Below are positions 7,858 through 15,560 of a stretch of 64,000 bases of DNA, one piece after another. The translations under genes and the position numbers were made by a program. The stretch comes from DASXMT01 sp963812965 (lineage in GTDB: Bacteria; Actinomycetota; Acidimicrobiia; Acidimicrobiales; RAAP-2), in contig CAWEXG010000002.1 in assembly GCA_963812965.1 (NCBI GenBank), positions 124,001-188,000 of the forward strand. The letters run 5' to 3'. The notes below the pieces were generated by a model. The model worked only from the letters and a program-made list of their open reading frames with translations. It made no database searches and had not been told where the DNA came from. How positions within the stretch are numbered: the first letter of the stretch is position 1; each line of letters opens with the position of its first letter.

Positions 7858-8663
7858 GGGAGCATCCGAGCCACGGCACAGGCGGCGCCGTACCCGTTGT
7901 CGATTCCCACGACGGTGATGCCTGCAGCGCAGGATGCGTGCATAGCGAGGAGGGCGGTCACGCCTTCGAGCGCTGCCCCGTAACCGGTACTGGTGGGAAC
8001 GGCCACGACCGGAGCCGGGGTCACGCCGCCGACCAGGCTGGCCAGCGCGCCCTCCATGCCTGCCACGACCACCACGGCATCGGCATCGGCTAGTTCGTCG
8101 GCCGAAGCGAGGAGCCGATGGACCCCTGCAACACCGCAGTCGACCAGAAGGCGCGGTCGAAATCCCAGTCCCACCAGCGTTGCTTCGCACTCCCGTGCCA
8201 CCGGCAGGTCGGAGGTTCCGGCGGTGACGATGAGGACACCGGCTGTGCGTTGGGCTGCGGGTCGCCAGACCACCGTCGACAACTCCCCCCGCACCCGATC
8301 GCCGCCGGTGGCTGTACCAGTGACGGTCCTGATTCCGTTGGGATGGTGTGAGCACGTCAGCGCCACCTGGTCGCCGTCGGCCCTGGTCAGCAGGACTGGT
8401 CCTCCAGCCTCTCCGGGACTCTCCGAATCCGGAGGGCCGCCGTCCGACAGCAGCTCACCGACGATCGCCGAGCACTGGGCTGGCGTCTTACCGGGTGCGT
8501 AGACGGCTTCGGGGATGCCTTGGCGCAGCGATCGATGATGGTCGACCTTGGCGAAGCCGAGGTCGGCGAAGGGAAGCCGCCGGAGCTGATGCACGGCGTC
8601 GTCGGGCGAGCATCTACCCGAGCGGACATCGTCGAGGAGGCGGTACAGAGCGATCTCATCCAT
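7854..8663 (-). CDS. larB: LarB, nicotinate adenine dinucleotide carboxylase
   Basis: First enzyme of nickel-pincer cofactor synthesis: carboxylates and hydrolyses nicotinic acid adenine dinucleotide to the biscarboxylate mononucleotide. The C-terminal half is PurE-like: 'MEGALASLVGG' and 'VAVPTSTGYGA' carry the conserved Gly-rich carboxylase loops, and the end 'GIDNGYGAACAVARM' is typical of LarB. ATG 8663 gives 269 residues starting 'MDEIALYRLLDDV'; the frame is open 22 codons further but that part would run under the divergent pheA promoter. Co-transcribed with larC. Confidence 0.92.
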   Translation of the reverse strand: MDEIALYRLLDDVRSGRCSPDDAVHQLRRLPFADLGFAKVDHHRSLRQGIPEAVYAPGKTPAQCSAIVGELLSDGGPPDSESPGEAGGPVLLTRADGDQVALTCSHHPNGIRTVTGTATGGDRVRGELSTVVWRPAAQRTAGVLIVTAGTSDLPVARECEATLVGLGFRPRLLVDCGVAGVHRLLASADELADADAVVVVAGMEGALASLVGGVTPAPVVAVPTSTGYGAALEGVTALLAMHASCAAGITVVGIDNGYGAACAVARMLP

Positions 8664-8672
8664 GATGGTCAC

Positions 8673-8678
8673 TATCCT
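8673..8678 (+). promoter_or_regulatory. -10 box (TATCCT) of leaderless pheA
   Basis: TATCCT ends 8 nt before the pheA ATG. It sits in the short space between the divergent larB and pheA starts, so the two promoters must overlap. Confidence 0.5.
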
Positions 8679-8686
8679 GCCTGGGT

Positions 8687-9634
8687 ATGGCTCTGCCCGC
8701 ATCCCGACGTATCGGATTTCTCGGCCCACAGGGCACCTTCACCGAGGAGGCGCTCTTCTCCGAGGCCGACTACGCCGAAGCCGACGTGGTGGCGTTCGCC
8801 TCCATGTACGACGTGTTCGAGGCGGTGCAGGAGGGTCACGTCGACCTCGGCTTCGTTCCCATCGAGAACGCCATCGAGGGAACGGTGCGGGACACGCTCG
8901 ACAGCCTGCTCTTCGACCGGGAGTTGTACATCCAGCGGGAGGTGATCCTCGACATCCACCTCCACCTGATGGCGCCTCCGGGAGCTCGGTTGGAGGAGGT
9001 ACGCAGGATCGCCTCGATCCCGATGGCCACGTCACAGTGCCGGCGGTTCATCGCGGATCGACTACCGGCGGCCGAGCTGGCAGCTACCAACTCCACGGCC
9101 GAAGCGGCCCGACTTCTGGGCGAAGGGGCTGCCCAGCTGGCCGACATGCCGACGGCGGCGATCGCACCACGGCTGGCGGCAAAGCTCTATGGCCTGGACA
9201 TCCTCGTCGAGGACGTAGAGGACCATCCGGAGAACCAGACTCGATTCGTGTCGGTCGCCCGTGCGGGGATACCCGCACCGACCGGCCACGATCGCACCAG
9301 CATTGCGTGCTTCCAGAGAGCAGACCGACCGGGGAGCCTTCACGGCATCTTGGGACAGTTCGCTGCTCGCAACATCAACCTGACCAAGCTCGAGTCCCGT
9401 CCCACGAAGCGGGCCCTCGGTGATTACTGCTTCATCATCGACCTCGAGGGCCACGTTGCCGACGAGGTGATCGGCGACTGCTTGCGGGATCTCCACGCAG
9501 AGCTGACCGACGTGAAGTTCCTCGGCTCGTACCCGGCAGCGGGAGAAGCGGGTCCGGCCATCCGAAAGGAAGTCGGCGCGGCGTGGCAAGAGGCTGACTC
9601 GTGGCTTAGAGGGCTGCGCGACCAGATCGCGTAA
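8687..9634 (+). CDS. pheA: Prephenate dehydratase
   Basis: Decarboxylates and dehydrates prephenate to phenylpyruvate in phenylalanine synthesis. The 315-residue protein has a catalytic PDT domain (about residues 7-185; 'GFLGPQGTFTEEAL' at the start, the active-site TRF motif in 'ENQTRFVSV') followed by an ACT domain (about 197-280) with the Phe-binding 'KLESRP' motif, so allosteric feedback by phenylalanine is expected. There is no chorismate mutase domain. The ATG at 8687 follows a TANNNT box by 8 nt. It stands alone, divergent from larB. Confidence 0.95.
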   Translation: MALPASRRIGFLGPQGTFTEEALFSEADYAEADVVAFASMYDVFEAVQEGHVDLGFVPIENAIEGTVRDTLDSLLFDRELYIQREVILDIHLHLMAPPGARLEEVRRIASIPMATSQCRRFIADRLPAAELAATNSTAEAARLLGEGAAQLADMPTAAIAPRLAAKLYGLDILVEDVEDHPENQTRFVSVARAGIPAPTGHDRTSIACFQRADRPGSLHGILGQFAARNINLTKLESRPTKRALGDYCFIIDLEGHVADEVIGDCLRDLHAELTDVKFLGSYPAAGEAGPAIRKEVGAAWQEADSWLRGLRDQIA

Positions 9635-9795
9635 GGGCCAGGCGGGACTAGGGCAGATCGTCTCGGGTCGGTCGGTCGGCCGGGTCAGGGAACTGAGGAA
9701 GAAGTCAGACCGGAACCTGTGGGTGGTGAAGGACTGATTGAGCTGACGACCAACGACCCTTGCTGCTGGCGTTGACGACTACCCTGGCCGGGCCG
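9635..9795. other. Intergenic spacer between pheA and tRNA-Ser
   Basis: About 160 nt with a GTCG-rich run near 9663-9680. No gene or clear terminator is seen. Confidence 0.5.
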
Positions 9796-9880
9796 GGAGG
9801 GATGGCAGAGCGGACAAATGCGCGGCTCTTGAAAAGCCGTGAGGTGCAAGCCTCCGTGGGTTCGAATCCCACTCCCTCCG
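9796..9880 (+). tRNA. tRNA-Ser (anticodon TGA)
   Basis: The 85-nt cloverleaf has acceptor arms GGAGGGA (9796-9802) and TCCCTCC (9873-9879), discriminator G, anticodon loop CTTGAAA with TGA, a long class II variable arm, and T-loop TTCGAAT. CCA is not encoded. An acquired-looking AbiE locus starts about 200 nt downstream. Confidence 0.96.
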
Positions 9881-10084
9881 CTGGGTGAGCTGGCCGGTTT
9901 CGGGGCACTTCGGATCTGACGGGGGGTCTCGTCCAGCCAACGGTGAGGTAGGTGCTCTGGTTTCTGGCGTCCTCTACCCTTCGGGGAAGGAGGATGCCGT
10001 GGGAGACCTCACCAAGGGATTCGGCCTTGGGTCCGAGTTACCGTCGACGCCTTCGTCGCACGCCCATCAGCCAAAGTAGAACTG
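9881..10084. other. Non-coding gap between tRNA-Ser and the AbiE operator
   Basis: No convincing gene; the one short open frame here has no recognisable protein character. I looked for but did not see a duplicated tRNA 3' end that would mark an integration site. Confidence 0.4.
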
Positions 10085-10106
10085 CATAGTACCCCTTATA
10101 AGGGGT
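10085..10106. promoter_or_regulatory. AbiE operator, copy 1
   Basis: Contains the perfect 16-bp palindrome ACCCCTTATAAGGGGT (10091-10106). Together with 10144-10165 it also forms a 22-bp perfect inverted repeat around a 37-nt AT-rich spacer. AbiEi antitoxins repress their own promoter by binding repeats of this kind. Confidence 0.8.
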
Positions 10107-10135
10107 CTAATGAAGAATATCTGTCTATCAATTAC

Positions 10136-10164
10136 TTTAACTCACCCCTTATAAGGGGTACTAT
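10136..10164 (+). promoter_or_regulatory. AbiE promoter (-35 TTTAAC, -10 TACTAT, 17-bp spacer)
   Basis: TTTAAC (10136-10141) and TACTAT (10159-10164) are 17 bp apart. The second operator palindrome fills the spacer, so repressor and polymerase would compete. The -10 box ends 5 nt before the abiEi ATG. Confidence 0.65.
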
Positions 10165-10165
10165 G
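10144..10165. promoter_or_regulatory. AbiE operator, copy 2
   Basis: Second copy of palindrome ACCCCTTATAAGGGGT (10144-10159), extended to 10165 as the exact reverse complement of copy 1. It overlaps the -10 box of the antitoxin gene. Confidence 0.8.
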
Positions 10166-10169
10166 AAGT

Positions 10170-10889
10170 ATGGCTAGGTCTTCTCCACTTCCACGCATCC
10201 AAGACCTGGCCCAGGAGCAGTGGGGCCTCGTGACCCGCCGCCAGATGGAGGCAGCCGATATCGGACCAACCACGCTAGATCGCCTGACCACCGCCGGAGG
10301 TCTGCTCGAGCGGGTGGCGACCGGCGTCTACCGGCTGACGGCGGCACCGTCTCCCGACCACCAGGACCTGAGGGCTGCATGGCTGCAACTCGCACCGGAG
10401 ATCCCTGCATGGGAACGGACAGCCACGCAGGGGGTCGTCTCCCACCGGTCGGCGGCGTCGATGTACCGACTCGGACACCTCCCCGCCGACCGTCATGAGT
10501 TCACGGTGCCGAAGCGTAAGCAGACCCGCCGGCCTGACGTCCGCATCCATGTCCGACCTCTGGAGGATAGGGAATGGATCAGTCTCGAAGGTCTGCCAGT
10601 CACGCGACCCTCCCGGATTGCTTCGGACCTACTTCGGGATCACGAGGATCCAGAGGCCGTGGCGCAGCTCATCAGCGATGCGATCCGCCCCGTATTCGAC
10701 TATCCGGGCGCGTTCGCCGACAGCCTGGCTCCGCACGCAGCGCGGTTCGGCCTGCGGCGAGGGGACGGCGTCTCTCTACTGCACTGGTTCCTCGACCTAA
10801 CGGGCGACCCTGACACCGAACGTTGGATGGCGGAGGCCCGGGCACACGTCGAGAGGAATTCCGCGCAGCCGGAGAGGATCCCGACATGA
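10170..10889 (+). CDS. abiEi: AbiEi-type antitoxin / autoregulator (type IV TA)
   Basis: Transcriptional antitoxin of an AbiE system. The N-terminal winged helix-turn-helix is 'IQDLAQEQWGLVTRRQMEAA' to about residue 55; the C-terminal domain includes 'GVYRL', 'VVSHRSAASMYRLG' and 'GLPVTRPSRIASDLL', typical of AbiEi. Length 239, close to family norm. It would repress its own promoter through the two palindromes upstream and counter the toxin without binding it (type IV mode; family knowledge). ATG 10170 is 5 nt behind the -10 box. ATGA overlap with the toxin gene. AT-rich control region and nearby transposase debris suggest acquisition. Confidence 0.88.
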   Translation: MARSSPLPRIQDLAQEQWGLVTRRQMEAADIGPTTLDRLTTAGGLLERVATGVYRLTAAPSPDHQDLRAAWLQLAPEIPAWERTATQGVVSHRSAASMYRLGHLPADRHEFTVPKRKQTRRPDVRIHVRPLEDREWISLEGLPVTRPSRIASDLLRDHEDPEAVAQLISDAIRPVFDYPGAFADSLAPHAARFGLRRGDGVSLLHWFLDLTGDPDTERWMAEARAHVERNSAQPERIPT

Positions 10890-11779
10890 CGCCAGGTGAT
10901 CGATATGCAACGCCCGCAGCTTTCCGAAGAGCGCTCACTGATCGGCTTCGGCAAGAAGCGAAGGAGGGGCCGTGGAGGGTGCAGCAACTCCAGCGGCAGG
11001 TCGCTTACGACCGCCTGCTGGACCGTCTGTACCTCGTCGACGACGGCTGGGTCGTCAAGGGTGCAACGGCCCTCCTCGCCCGGGACATCGGGGTTCGAGG
11101 AAGTCTCGATGTCGACCTGTACCGAGATGTTTCCTCCGACGTGGCTGAAAGTGATCTACGGCAAGCTGCGGCTGCCGACATCGGAGACTGGTTTCGGTTC
11201 GAGATCGGGGGAGCCATACCGATTGGGAATAACTCGATGCGCATGCCGATCAACTCGCTTATCGGAGCAACGACGTGGGTCGAGTTCCACGTCGACGTCG
11301 TCGGAAGCGACCTTCGTATGACGGGACAACCAGAAGATGTTCCGCCTTTGGCGCGTGGCATCATCCCGGAGGTCGAGCAACGGGGATACCGTGCCTATCC
11401 TCTTGTCGATCACGTCGCTGACAAAGTGGCAGCGACCTATGAGCGGCACGGAAGCCATGGCCGCCCCTCCACGAGGTATCGGGACCTTGTCGATCTTGTC
11501 GCCATCGTCAACGGCGCATCGGTACTGGCGGATGCCCAGGCTGTCGCACTGCGCTCAGAATTCGACCGACGAGGATTGAATCTGCCCACCCACTTCGACG
11601 TGCCGGATCGTGGGCTCTGGGAACGTGGCTACGCGGCCGAGGCACGTCGGTCCCTTCTCGAAATGGCAGCAACCTTGGACGACGCACTTTCCGTCGTCAA
11701 CTCATTCATCGATCCGCTGCTCGACGGAACAGCGAAGGGTGCATGGCGCAAGGAGATCGGGTGTTGGTCGCACACGTGA
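10886..11779 (+). CDS. abiEii: AbiEii-type nucleotidyltransferase toxin
   Basis: Toxin of the AbiE pair, a DNA polymerase beta-like nucleotidyltransferase; characterised relatives add nucleotides to tRNA acceptor ends or otherwise stop growth. The 297-residue protein has 'VVKGATALL' followed by the DxD metal motif in 'GSLDVDLY', and the downstream 'KVAATYERHG...RYRDLVDL' Lys/Arg-Asp motif. The ATG at 10886 overlaps the antitoxin stop (ATGA), so translation is coupled. Role inferred from family: abortive phage defence or locus stabilisation. Confidence 0.88.
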   Translation: MTPGDRYATPAAFRRALTDRLRQEAKEGPWRVQQLQRQVAYDRLLDRLYLVDDGWVVKGATALLARDIGVRGSLDVDLYRDVSSDVAESDLRQAAAADIGDWFRFEIGGAIPIGNNSMRMPINSLIGATTWVEFHVDVVGSDLRMTGQPEDVPPLARGIIPEVEQRGYRAYPLVDHVADKVAATYERHGSHGRPSTRYRDLVDLVAIVNGASVLADAQAVALRSEFDRRGLNLPTHFDVPDRGLWERGYAAEARRSLLEMAATLDDALSVVNSFIDPLLDGTAKGAWRKEIGCWSHT

Positions 11780-11887
11780 CACGTTCGTACGCTGACGCTG
11801 ATTCCCGGTAATGCCAGCTCCAACGAGGTTGAATCAAACCGGAAAGTAGGCTCTTGGGTCGACTGGCCGGATCCCCGTGAAGTGATC

Positions 11888-12027
11888 CACGGTCAACAAC
11901 CTGATCAAGCGCGTGAAGCGAGTATCCGCCTTCGGCTTCACCTCGTTCCGGAATTATGCCGACCCGCTCACTGCTCTACGCCGGCAAGCCGAACTGGGAG
12001 TTGCTCGCCACGATCACACCCCGCTGA
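11888..12027 (+). pseudogene. Remnant of an ISL3-family transposase (C-terminal end)
   Basis: One frame reads 'VNNLIKRVKRVSAFGFTSFR' and, after a frameshift near 11960, another reads 'SLLYAGKPNWELLATITPR' then TGA at 12025. Together these match the C-terminal end of ISL3-family transposases, including the one at 46.9-48.3 kb, but are not a copy of it. Only the tail remains; no inverted repeat was found. It marks the right edge of the AbiE segment as a former insertion hot spot. The rest of 11780-12142 holds nothing recognisable. Confidence 0.8.
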
Positions 12028-12142
12028 AACGCGAAGCGCCGGTTTTGTGGAATCAGGGCGAGGCCAGAATTTGGGTCTGTCCATAATGATCACCGGCCCG
12101 CCTGCGTGCGCAGTGGAGGCCCTCCACCAGGGTCGAACTTTC

Positions 12143-12583
12143 TTATGAGGCTTCGTCCGAGGCGATGTCGGGACCGGGGTCGTCCCCACCGACGACGGCA
12201 GTCAGGCGTTCGAGATAGTGGTCCCAGCCGCTCGTATGGTCGGACACCGCGTCGTCCGGCAGCCCGCTGTGCACGAGGCGGACACGCGTCTTGTCGCCGT
12301 CGGGGATCAAGGTGATCTCGATCTGCGTGGAGCGGGCCGGGATCGGATGGTCGGGCTCATCCCACCCGAACGTGAAGACGACTCGCTCGTCTGGAACGAC
12401 TTCGATGAACTCACCCGCCGAGGGATGTCGACCCGCGACCAGGACCCGATAGGCACCCCCGACCCGGGCATCGAGCTCCGCTTCGGTGCCCATCCAGCGG
12501 ACGTGCTGCTCGGGATCGACGAGGAACGGGAAGATGATCGCCGGTCTGGCGTCGATCACGACCTCTCGAGTCAATTCAGCCAT
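12143..12583 (-). CDS. AHSA1/SRPBCC-domain protein
   Basis: Small START/Bet v1-like protein with a hydrophobic ligand pocket ('PAIIFPFLVDPEQHVRWMG' at the N-terminus, 'GWDHYLERL' at the C-terminus), 146 residues. Its ATG shares one base with the stop of the preceding ArsR-type regulator (TAATG). ArsR-SRPBCC pairs are common in actinobacteria; the regulator usually controls the pair, ligand unknown. No enzymatic residues can be assigned. Confidence 0.87.
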   Translation of the reverse strand: MAELTREVVIDARPAIIFPFLVDPEQHVRWMGTEAELDARVGGAYRVLVAGRHPSAGEFIEVVPDERVVFTFGWDEPDHPIPARSTQIEITLIPDGDKTRVRLVHSGLPDDAVSDHTSGWDHYLERLTAVVGGDDPGPDIASDEAS

Positions 12584-12918
12584 TAGTTGTTCCTTTCTCT
12601 CGTTTTCTCTTGCGACGCCTGTTCAGTCGCTTCGGCAAGTTCTCGCAGGCGTTGGAGGCTTTCGGTCCAGTAGCCGTCGATGAAGCTACGGAGTCTGGCC
12701 ATCTCGGCGTGGTTGGCCCGGTAGAGCCGCCGGGTGCCGTCGCGCCTCTCGAGGATCAGTTCCGCCTCCCGTAGCACGCCGAGATGTTGGGACACCGCCG
12801 ACCTGGTCACGTCCTCGAATCTGGCGGCGATGTGGGTTGCGGGCATCTCCTCGGACCAGACCATGCGGAGGATCTCCCGGCGTCTGGGTTCGGCCAAGGC
12901 TTTGAAGGCGGTGTCCAC
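12583..12918 (-). CDS. ArsR-family transcriptional regulator
   Basis: Winged-helix repressor, 111 residues: 'AFKALAEPRRREILRMV' and the recognition helix in 'DVTRSAVSQHLGVLREAELI', then 'RDGTRRLYRAN' wing. No metal-binding Cys cluster is present, so it is probably not a metal sensor; this subgroup commonly sits with SRPBCC genes. I choose GTG 12918 because TACACT on the same strand ends 7 nt before it; a TTG at 12936 in the same frame would lie upstream of that -10 box. Autoregulation is likely. Confidence 0.87.
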   Translation of the reverse strand: MDTAFKALAEPRRREILRMVWSEEMPATHIAARFEDVTRSAVSQHLGVLREAELILERRDGTRRLYRANHAEMARLRSFIDGYWTESLQRLRELAEATEQASQEKTRERNN

Positions 12919-12925
12919 GGATCTA

Positions 12926-12931
12926 AGTGTA
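12926..12931 (-). promoter_or_regulatory. -10 box (TACACT), leaderless arsR-type gene
   Basis: TACACT (reverse strand) ends 7 nt before the GTG at 12918. The adjoining 12932-12960 is AT-rich with GTAA/TTAC half-sites that could be an operator, weakly supported. Confidence 0.5.
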
Positions 12932-12996
12932 AGCAATTACTTTCGTAAGTGCAAACTATCATATGATTCGGGGTGCGGGGCGGCGATTTCCAAGGG

Positions 12997-13821
12997 TTAC
13001 GGGGCTTCACCGAACAGCAGCGCGTAGTTGGCCCCTCGCCGGAGATGATGGCCACCGTCGATGGCCATGCTGTCTCCGGTGATCCACGAGGACTCCGGGC
13101 CGGCGAGGAACCGGACCGCGGCTGCGATGTCCTCGACGCTGCCCAGGCGTGCGATGGGCATCTCGGCCAAGTAGTCATCGAGGAGGGGACCACCGGCGGT
13201 GATCGGCGCCATCAGCTCGTCGTCGACGATCCCCGGCTGCACGGTGTTCACACGGATTCCGGACTTCCCGAGCTCTTCGGCTGCATATCGGCACAGCATG
13301 TCGATCCCAGCTTTGGCAGCGCCGTAGGCCCAGAGGTAGCGATGGGGAAAGTGGCCGGCTCCCGACGACATGCCGATGATCGAACCGCCGGTACCTCCGG
13401 CCACACCTGCTGCCATCATCGGCGCGCCGTGCTTTATGCACAGGAACGTGCCGATCAGGTTCACATCCACGGTGGCGCGTACCTGGAGCAGGTCGGCATC
13501 GACGATTGGCCCCATGTGAAACGAGCCGCCGGCGTTGGCAAAGAGGATGTCGAGCCGGCCGGTGCGCTCGGCTGCGACGCGTACGGCCTGTATCACCTGG
13601 TCTTCGACGGTGACGTCAGCGACGACGTACGTTGCCGATCCCAGGGTCGAGAGCTCCTCGACGGCGCTCTTGAGCCGGTCCTCGGTCCGACCACAGATGG
13701 TGACGTGGGCACCGTCGGCCACGAGGCGCTTCGCCGTTCCCAGCCCGATGCCGCTTCCGCCCCCGGTGACCAGCGCTGACAGCCCTTCGATCCCCGCGCT
13801 ATCTCCTCTGCCACTGACCAT
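12997..13821 (-). CDS. Short-chain dehydrogenase/reductase (SDR)
   Basis: NAD(P)-dependent oxidoreductase of the classical SDR family, 274 residues. The cofactor motif is 'VTGGGSGIG', the structural motif 'NAG' is in 'LFANAGGSF', the catalytic Ser lies in 'GMSSGAGHFPHRYLWAYGAAK' with the YxxxK active site, and 'NTVQPGIVDDELM' follows. ATG 13821 is preceded by GAGG at good distance, so the longer open frame to 13899 is not needed. Divergent from a FadD-like ligase; the pair may belong to lipid or steroid metabolism. Substrate unknown. Confidence 0.88.
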   Translation of the reverse strand: MVSGRGDSAGIEGLSALVTGGGSGIGLGTAKRLVADGAHVTICGRTEDRLKSAVEELSTLGSATYVVADVTVEDQVIQAVRVAAERTGRLDILFANAGGSFHMGPIVDADLLQVRATVDVNLIGTFLCIKHGAPMMAAGVAGGTGGSIIGMSSGAGHFPHRYLWAYGAAKAGIDMLCRYAAEELGKSGIRVNTVQPGIVDDELMAPITAGGPLLDDYLAEMPIARLGSVEDIAAAVRFLAGPESSWITGDSMAIDGGHHLRRGANYALLFGEAP

Positions 13822-13937
13822 GTCCAGATCCTCGTTTCGTTCGATGCGTTCCTGTCGTGCTACAGATGTCCGGTCGAATGCTACGAGGTCGGCTTGCACG
13901 CGGTTGCATGTGAGGCCGGCTCGAGGGGAGAGTCACC

Positions 13938-15560
13938 ATGGCCGGCCGAGAGCTCAATCTCGCTGACTTGTTCGAATTGGTTGCCGACACGGTTCCTGAT
14001 CGGGACGCGCTGGTCGCTGATCCGGTCCGACTCACCTACCGTCAGCTCGACGAGCGGGCGAATCGATTTGCTCACTATCTGCACGATCGGGGTATCACGT
14101 CAGGCGCACACGTAGGCATCCTCGCCCGTAACCGCGCCGAGTGGGTCGAGGCCATGATCGGTTGTTTCAAGGCGCGTGTTGTGCCCATCAACCTCAACTA
14201 TCGCTACGTCGCTCCCGAGCTGCGGTATGTCGTTGACAATGCCGATCTGGTCGCCTTGATCTACGAGAGATCGTTGACACCGTTGGTCGCCGAGTCGTTC
14301 GCCGAGATCCCGGCTCCAGGTGAGCTCGTGGTGATCGATGACAGCACCAGCACCAGCACCAGTGGCACCGGCGATGCCGGGGACGGGCTGGGCGCTGTCG
14401 AGTACGAAGCAGCACTGGCATCGGCATCCCCTGACCGGAACTTCGGCAAACGGTCTCCTGACGACCTCTACATCCTCTACACCGGCGGGACGACGGGTAT
14501 GCCCAAGGGCGTGATGTGGCGCCAGGAGGACATCTTCTATGCAGCCATGGGAGGTGGGGGCTGGGGTAGAGAGCCGGTGGCGAGCGCCGACGAGATAACC
14601 GAGCGAGTCCCCACGAACGACACCGCCCGCAACATCTGTCTGGTTCTCGCTCCGTTGATGCACGGCAACGCGCAGTGGGCCATGTGGAACTCGTTGATGA
14701 TCGGGGGTACCACCGTCCTCTACACCGAGCATCGGTTCGACCCGGAGACCGTCCTGCGACTGGTTGACCGGGAGCGGGTCTTGAGTGTGGCCTTGGTGGG
14801 CGATGCCATGGCCCGGCCCCTGGCTCAAACCCTGGCTGAGGCGCCGGGCGTCTACGACACGTCGTCGCTGTTGGCCGTGGCCTCGGGGGGCGCCATGCTG
14901 TCGAAGCCGGTGAAGGATGAACTTCAGGCGCAGCTACCCGACGTCCTGGTCATGGACCGGTTCGGTTCGAGCGAGAGCGGTGCCCACGGAGCGGTGGACG
15001 AGGGTACCAAGGGCCCTCGGTTCATGATGAGCGAGGACACGTCAGTGCTCGATGACGATCTGAAGCCCCTGACGCCCGGGGACGGTCGTATCGGCCGGCT
15101 GGCCCGTCGGGGACGGGTGCCGATCGGCTACTTCAAGGACGAGGTCAAGACGGCGGCGACCTTTCCCGTCGATGCAGACGGTGTTCGTTGGTCCGTTCCG
15201 GGCGACCTGGCCACCATCGAGGCTGATGGAGCCATCACCGTTCATGGTCGGGGATCCGGGTCGATCAACTCGGGTGGCGAGAAGATCTTCCCCGAGGAGG
15301 TCGAGGCGGCGATCAAGAACCACCCGGCCGTCTTCGACGCCATCGTGGTCGGCATACCCGACGATCGGTTCGGCGAGCGAGTGGCGGCAGCAGTCAATTT
15401 GCGATCCGAAACCGCCTCTTTCACCTTGGAAGAGCTCCAGGAGCACTGCCGCCGGCACATCGCCGGGTACAAGGTCCCGCGTCAGCTGATTCTGGTGGAG
15501 GAGATCCCGTTGACTGCTGCCGGGAAGCCCGATGTCAAGGCGGCCAAGGCGCTGTTCTGA
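13938..15560 (+). CDS. FadD-type acyl-CoA synthetase
   Basis: ATP-dependent acid:CoA ligase (ANL superfamily), 540 residues. The P-loop is 'YTGGTTGMPKGV', followed by 'DRFGSSESG', the hinge region 'GSINSGGEKIFPEEVE' and the C-terminal catalytic Lys in 'AAGKPDVK'. Overall similarity is closest, from memory, to actinobacterial FadD19/FadD3 ligases of steroid and fatty-acid catabolism; the substrate is not determined. A Ser-Thr stretch 'STSTSTSGTG' near residue 136 is coded by a short CAGCAC-type repeat. A GAGGGGAG ribosome site precedes ATG 13938. Its last 26 nt overlap the convergent gene. Confidence 0.88.
   Translation: MAGRELNLADLFELVADTVPDRDALVADPVRLTYRQLDERANRFAHYLHDRGITSGAHVGILARNRAEWVEAMIGCFKARVVPINLNYRYVAPELRYVVDNADLVALIYERSLTPLVAESFAEIPAPGELVVIDDSTSTSTSGTGDAGDGLGAVEYEAALASASPDRNFGKRSPDDLYILYTGGTTGMPKGVMWRQEDIFYAAMGGGGWGREPVASADEITERVPTNDTARNICLVLAPLMHGNAQWAMWNSLMIGGTTVLYTEHRFDPETVLRLVDRERVLSVALVGDAMARPLAQTLAEAPGVYDTSSLLAVASGGAMLSKPVKDELQAQLPDVLVMDRFGSSESGAHGAVDEGTKGPRFMMSEDTSVLDDDLKPLTPGDGRIGRLARRGRVPIGYFKDEVKTAATFPVDADGVRWSVPGDLATIEADGAITVHGRGSGSINSGGEKIFPEEVEAAIKNHPAVFDAIVVGIPDDRFGERVAAAVNLRSETASFTLEELQEHCRRHIAGYKVPRQLILVEEIPLTAAGKPDVKAAKALF

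Noticed and set aside
9705..9908. Reverse-strand 67-codon frame across the tRNA-Ser gene
   Set aside because: It is the familiar spurious product of reading through a tRNA gene ('GVGFEPTEACTSRL'); a similar one occurs at tRNA-Ser(GCT) near 30 kb.
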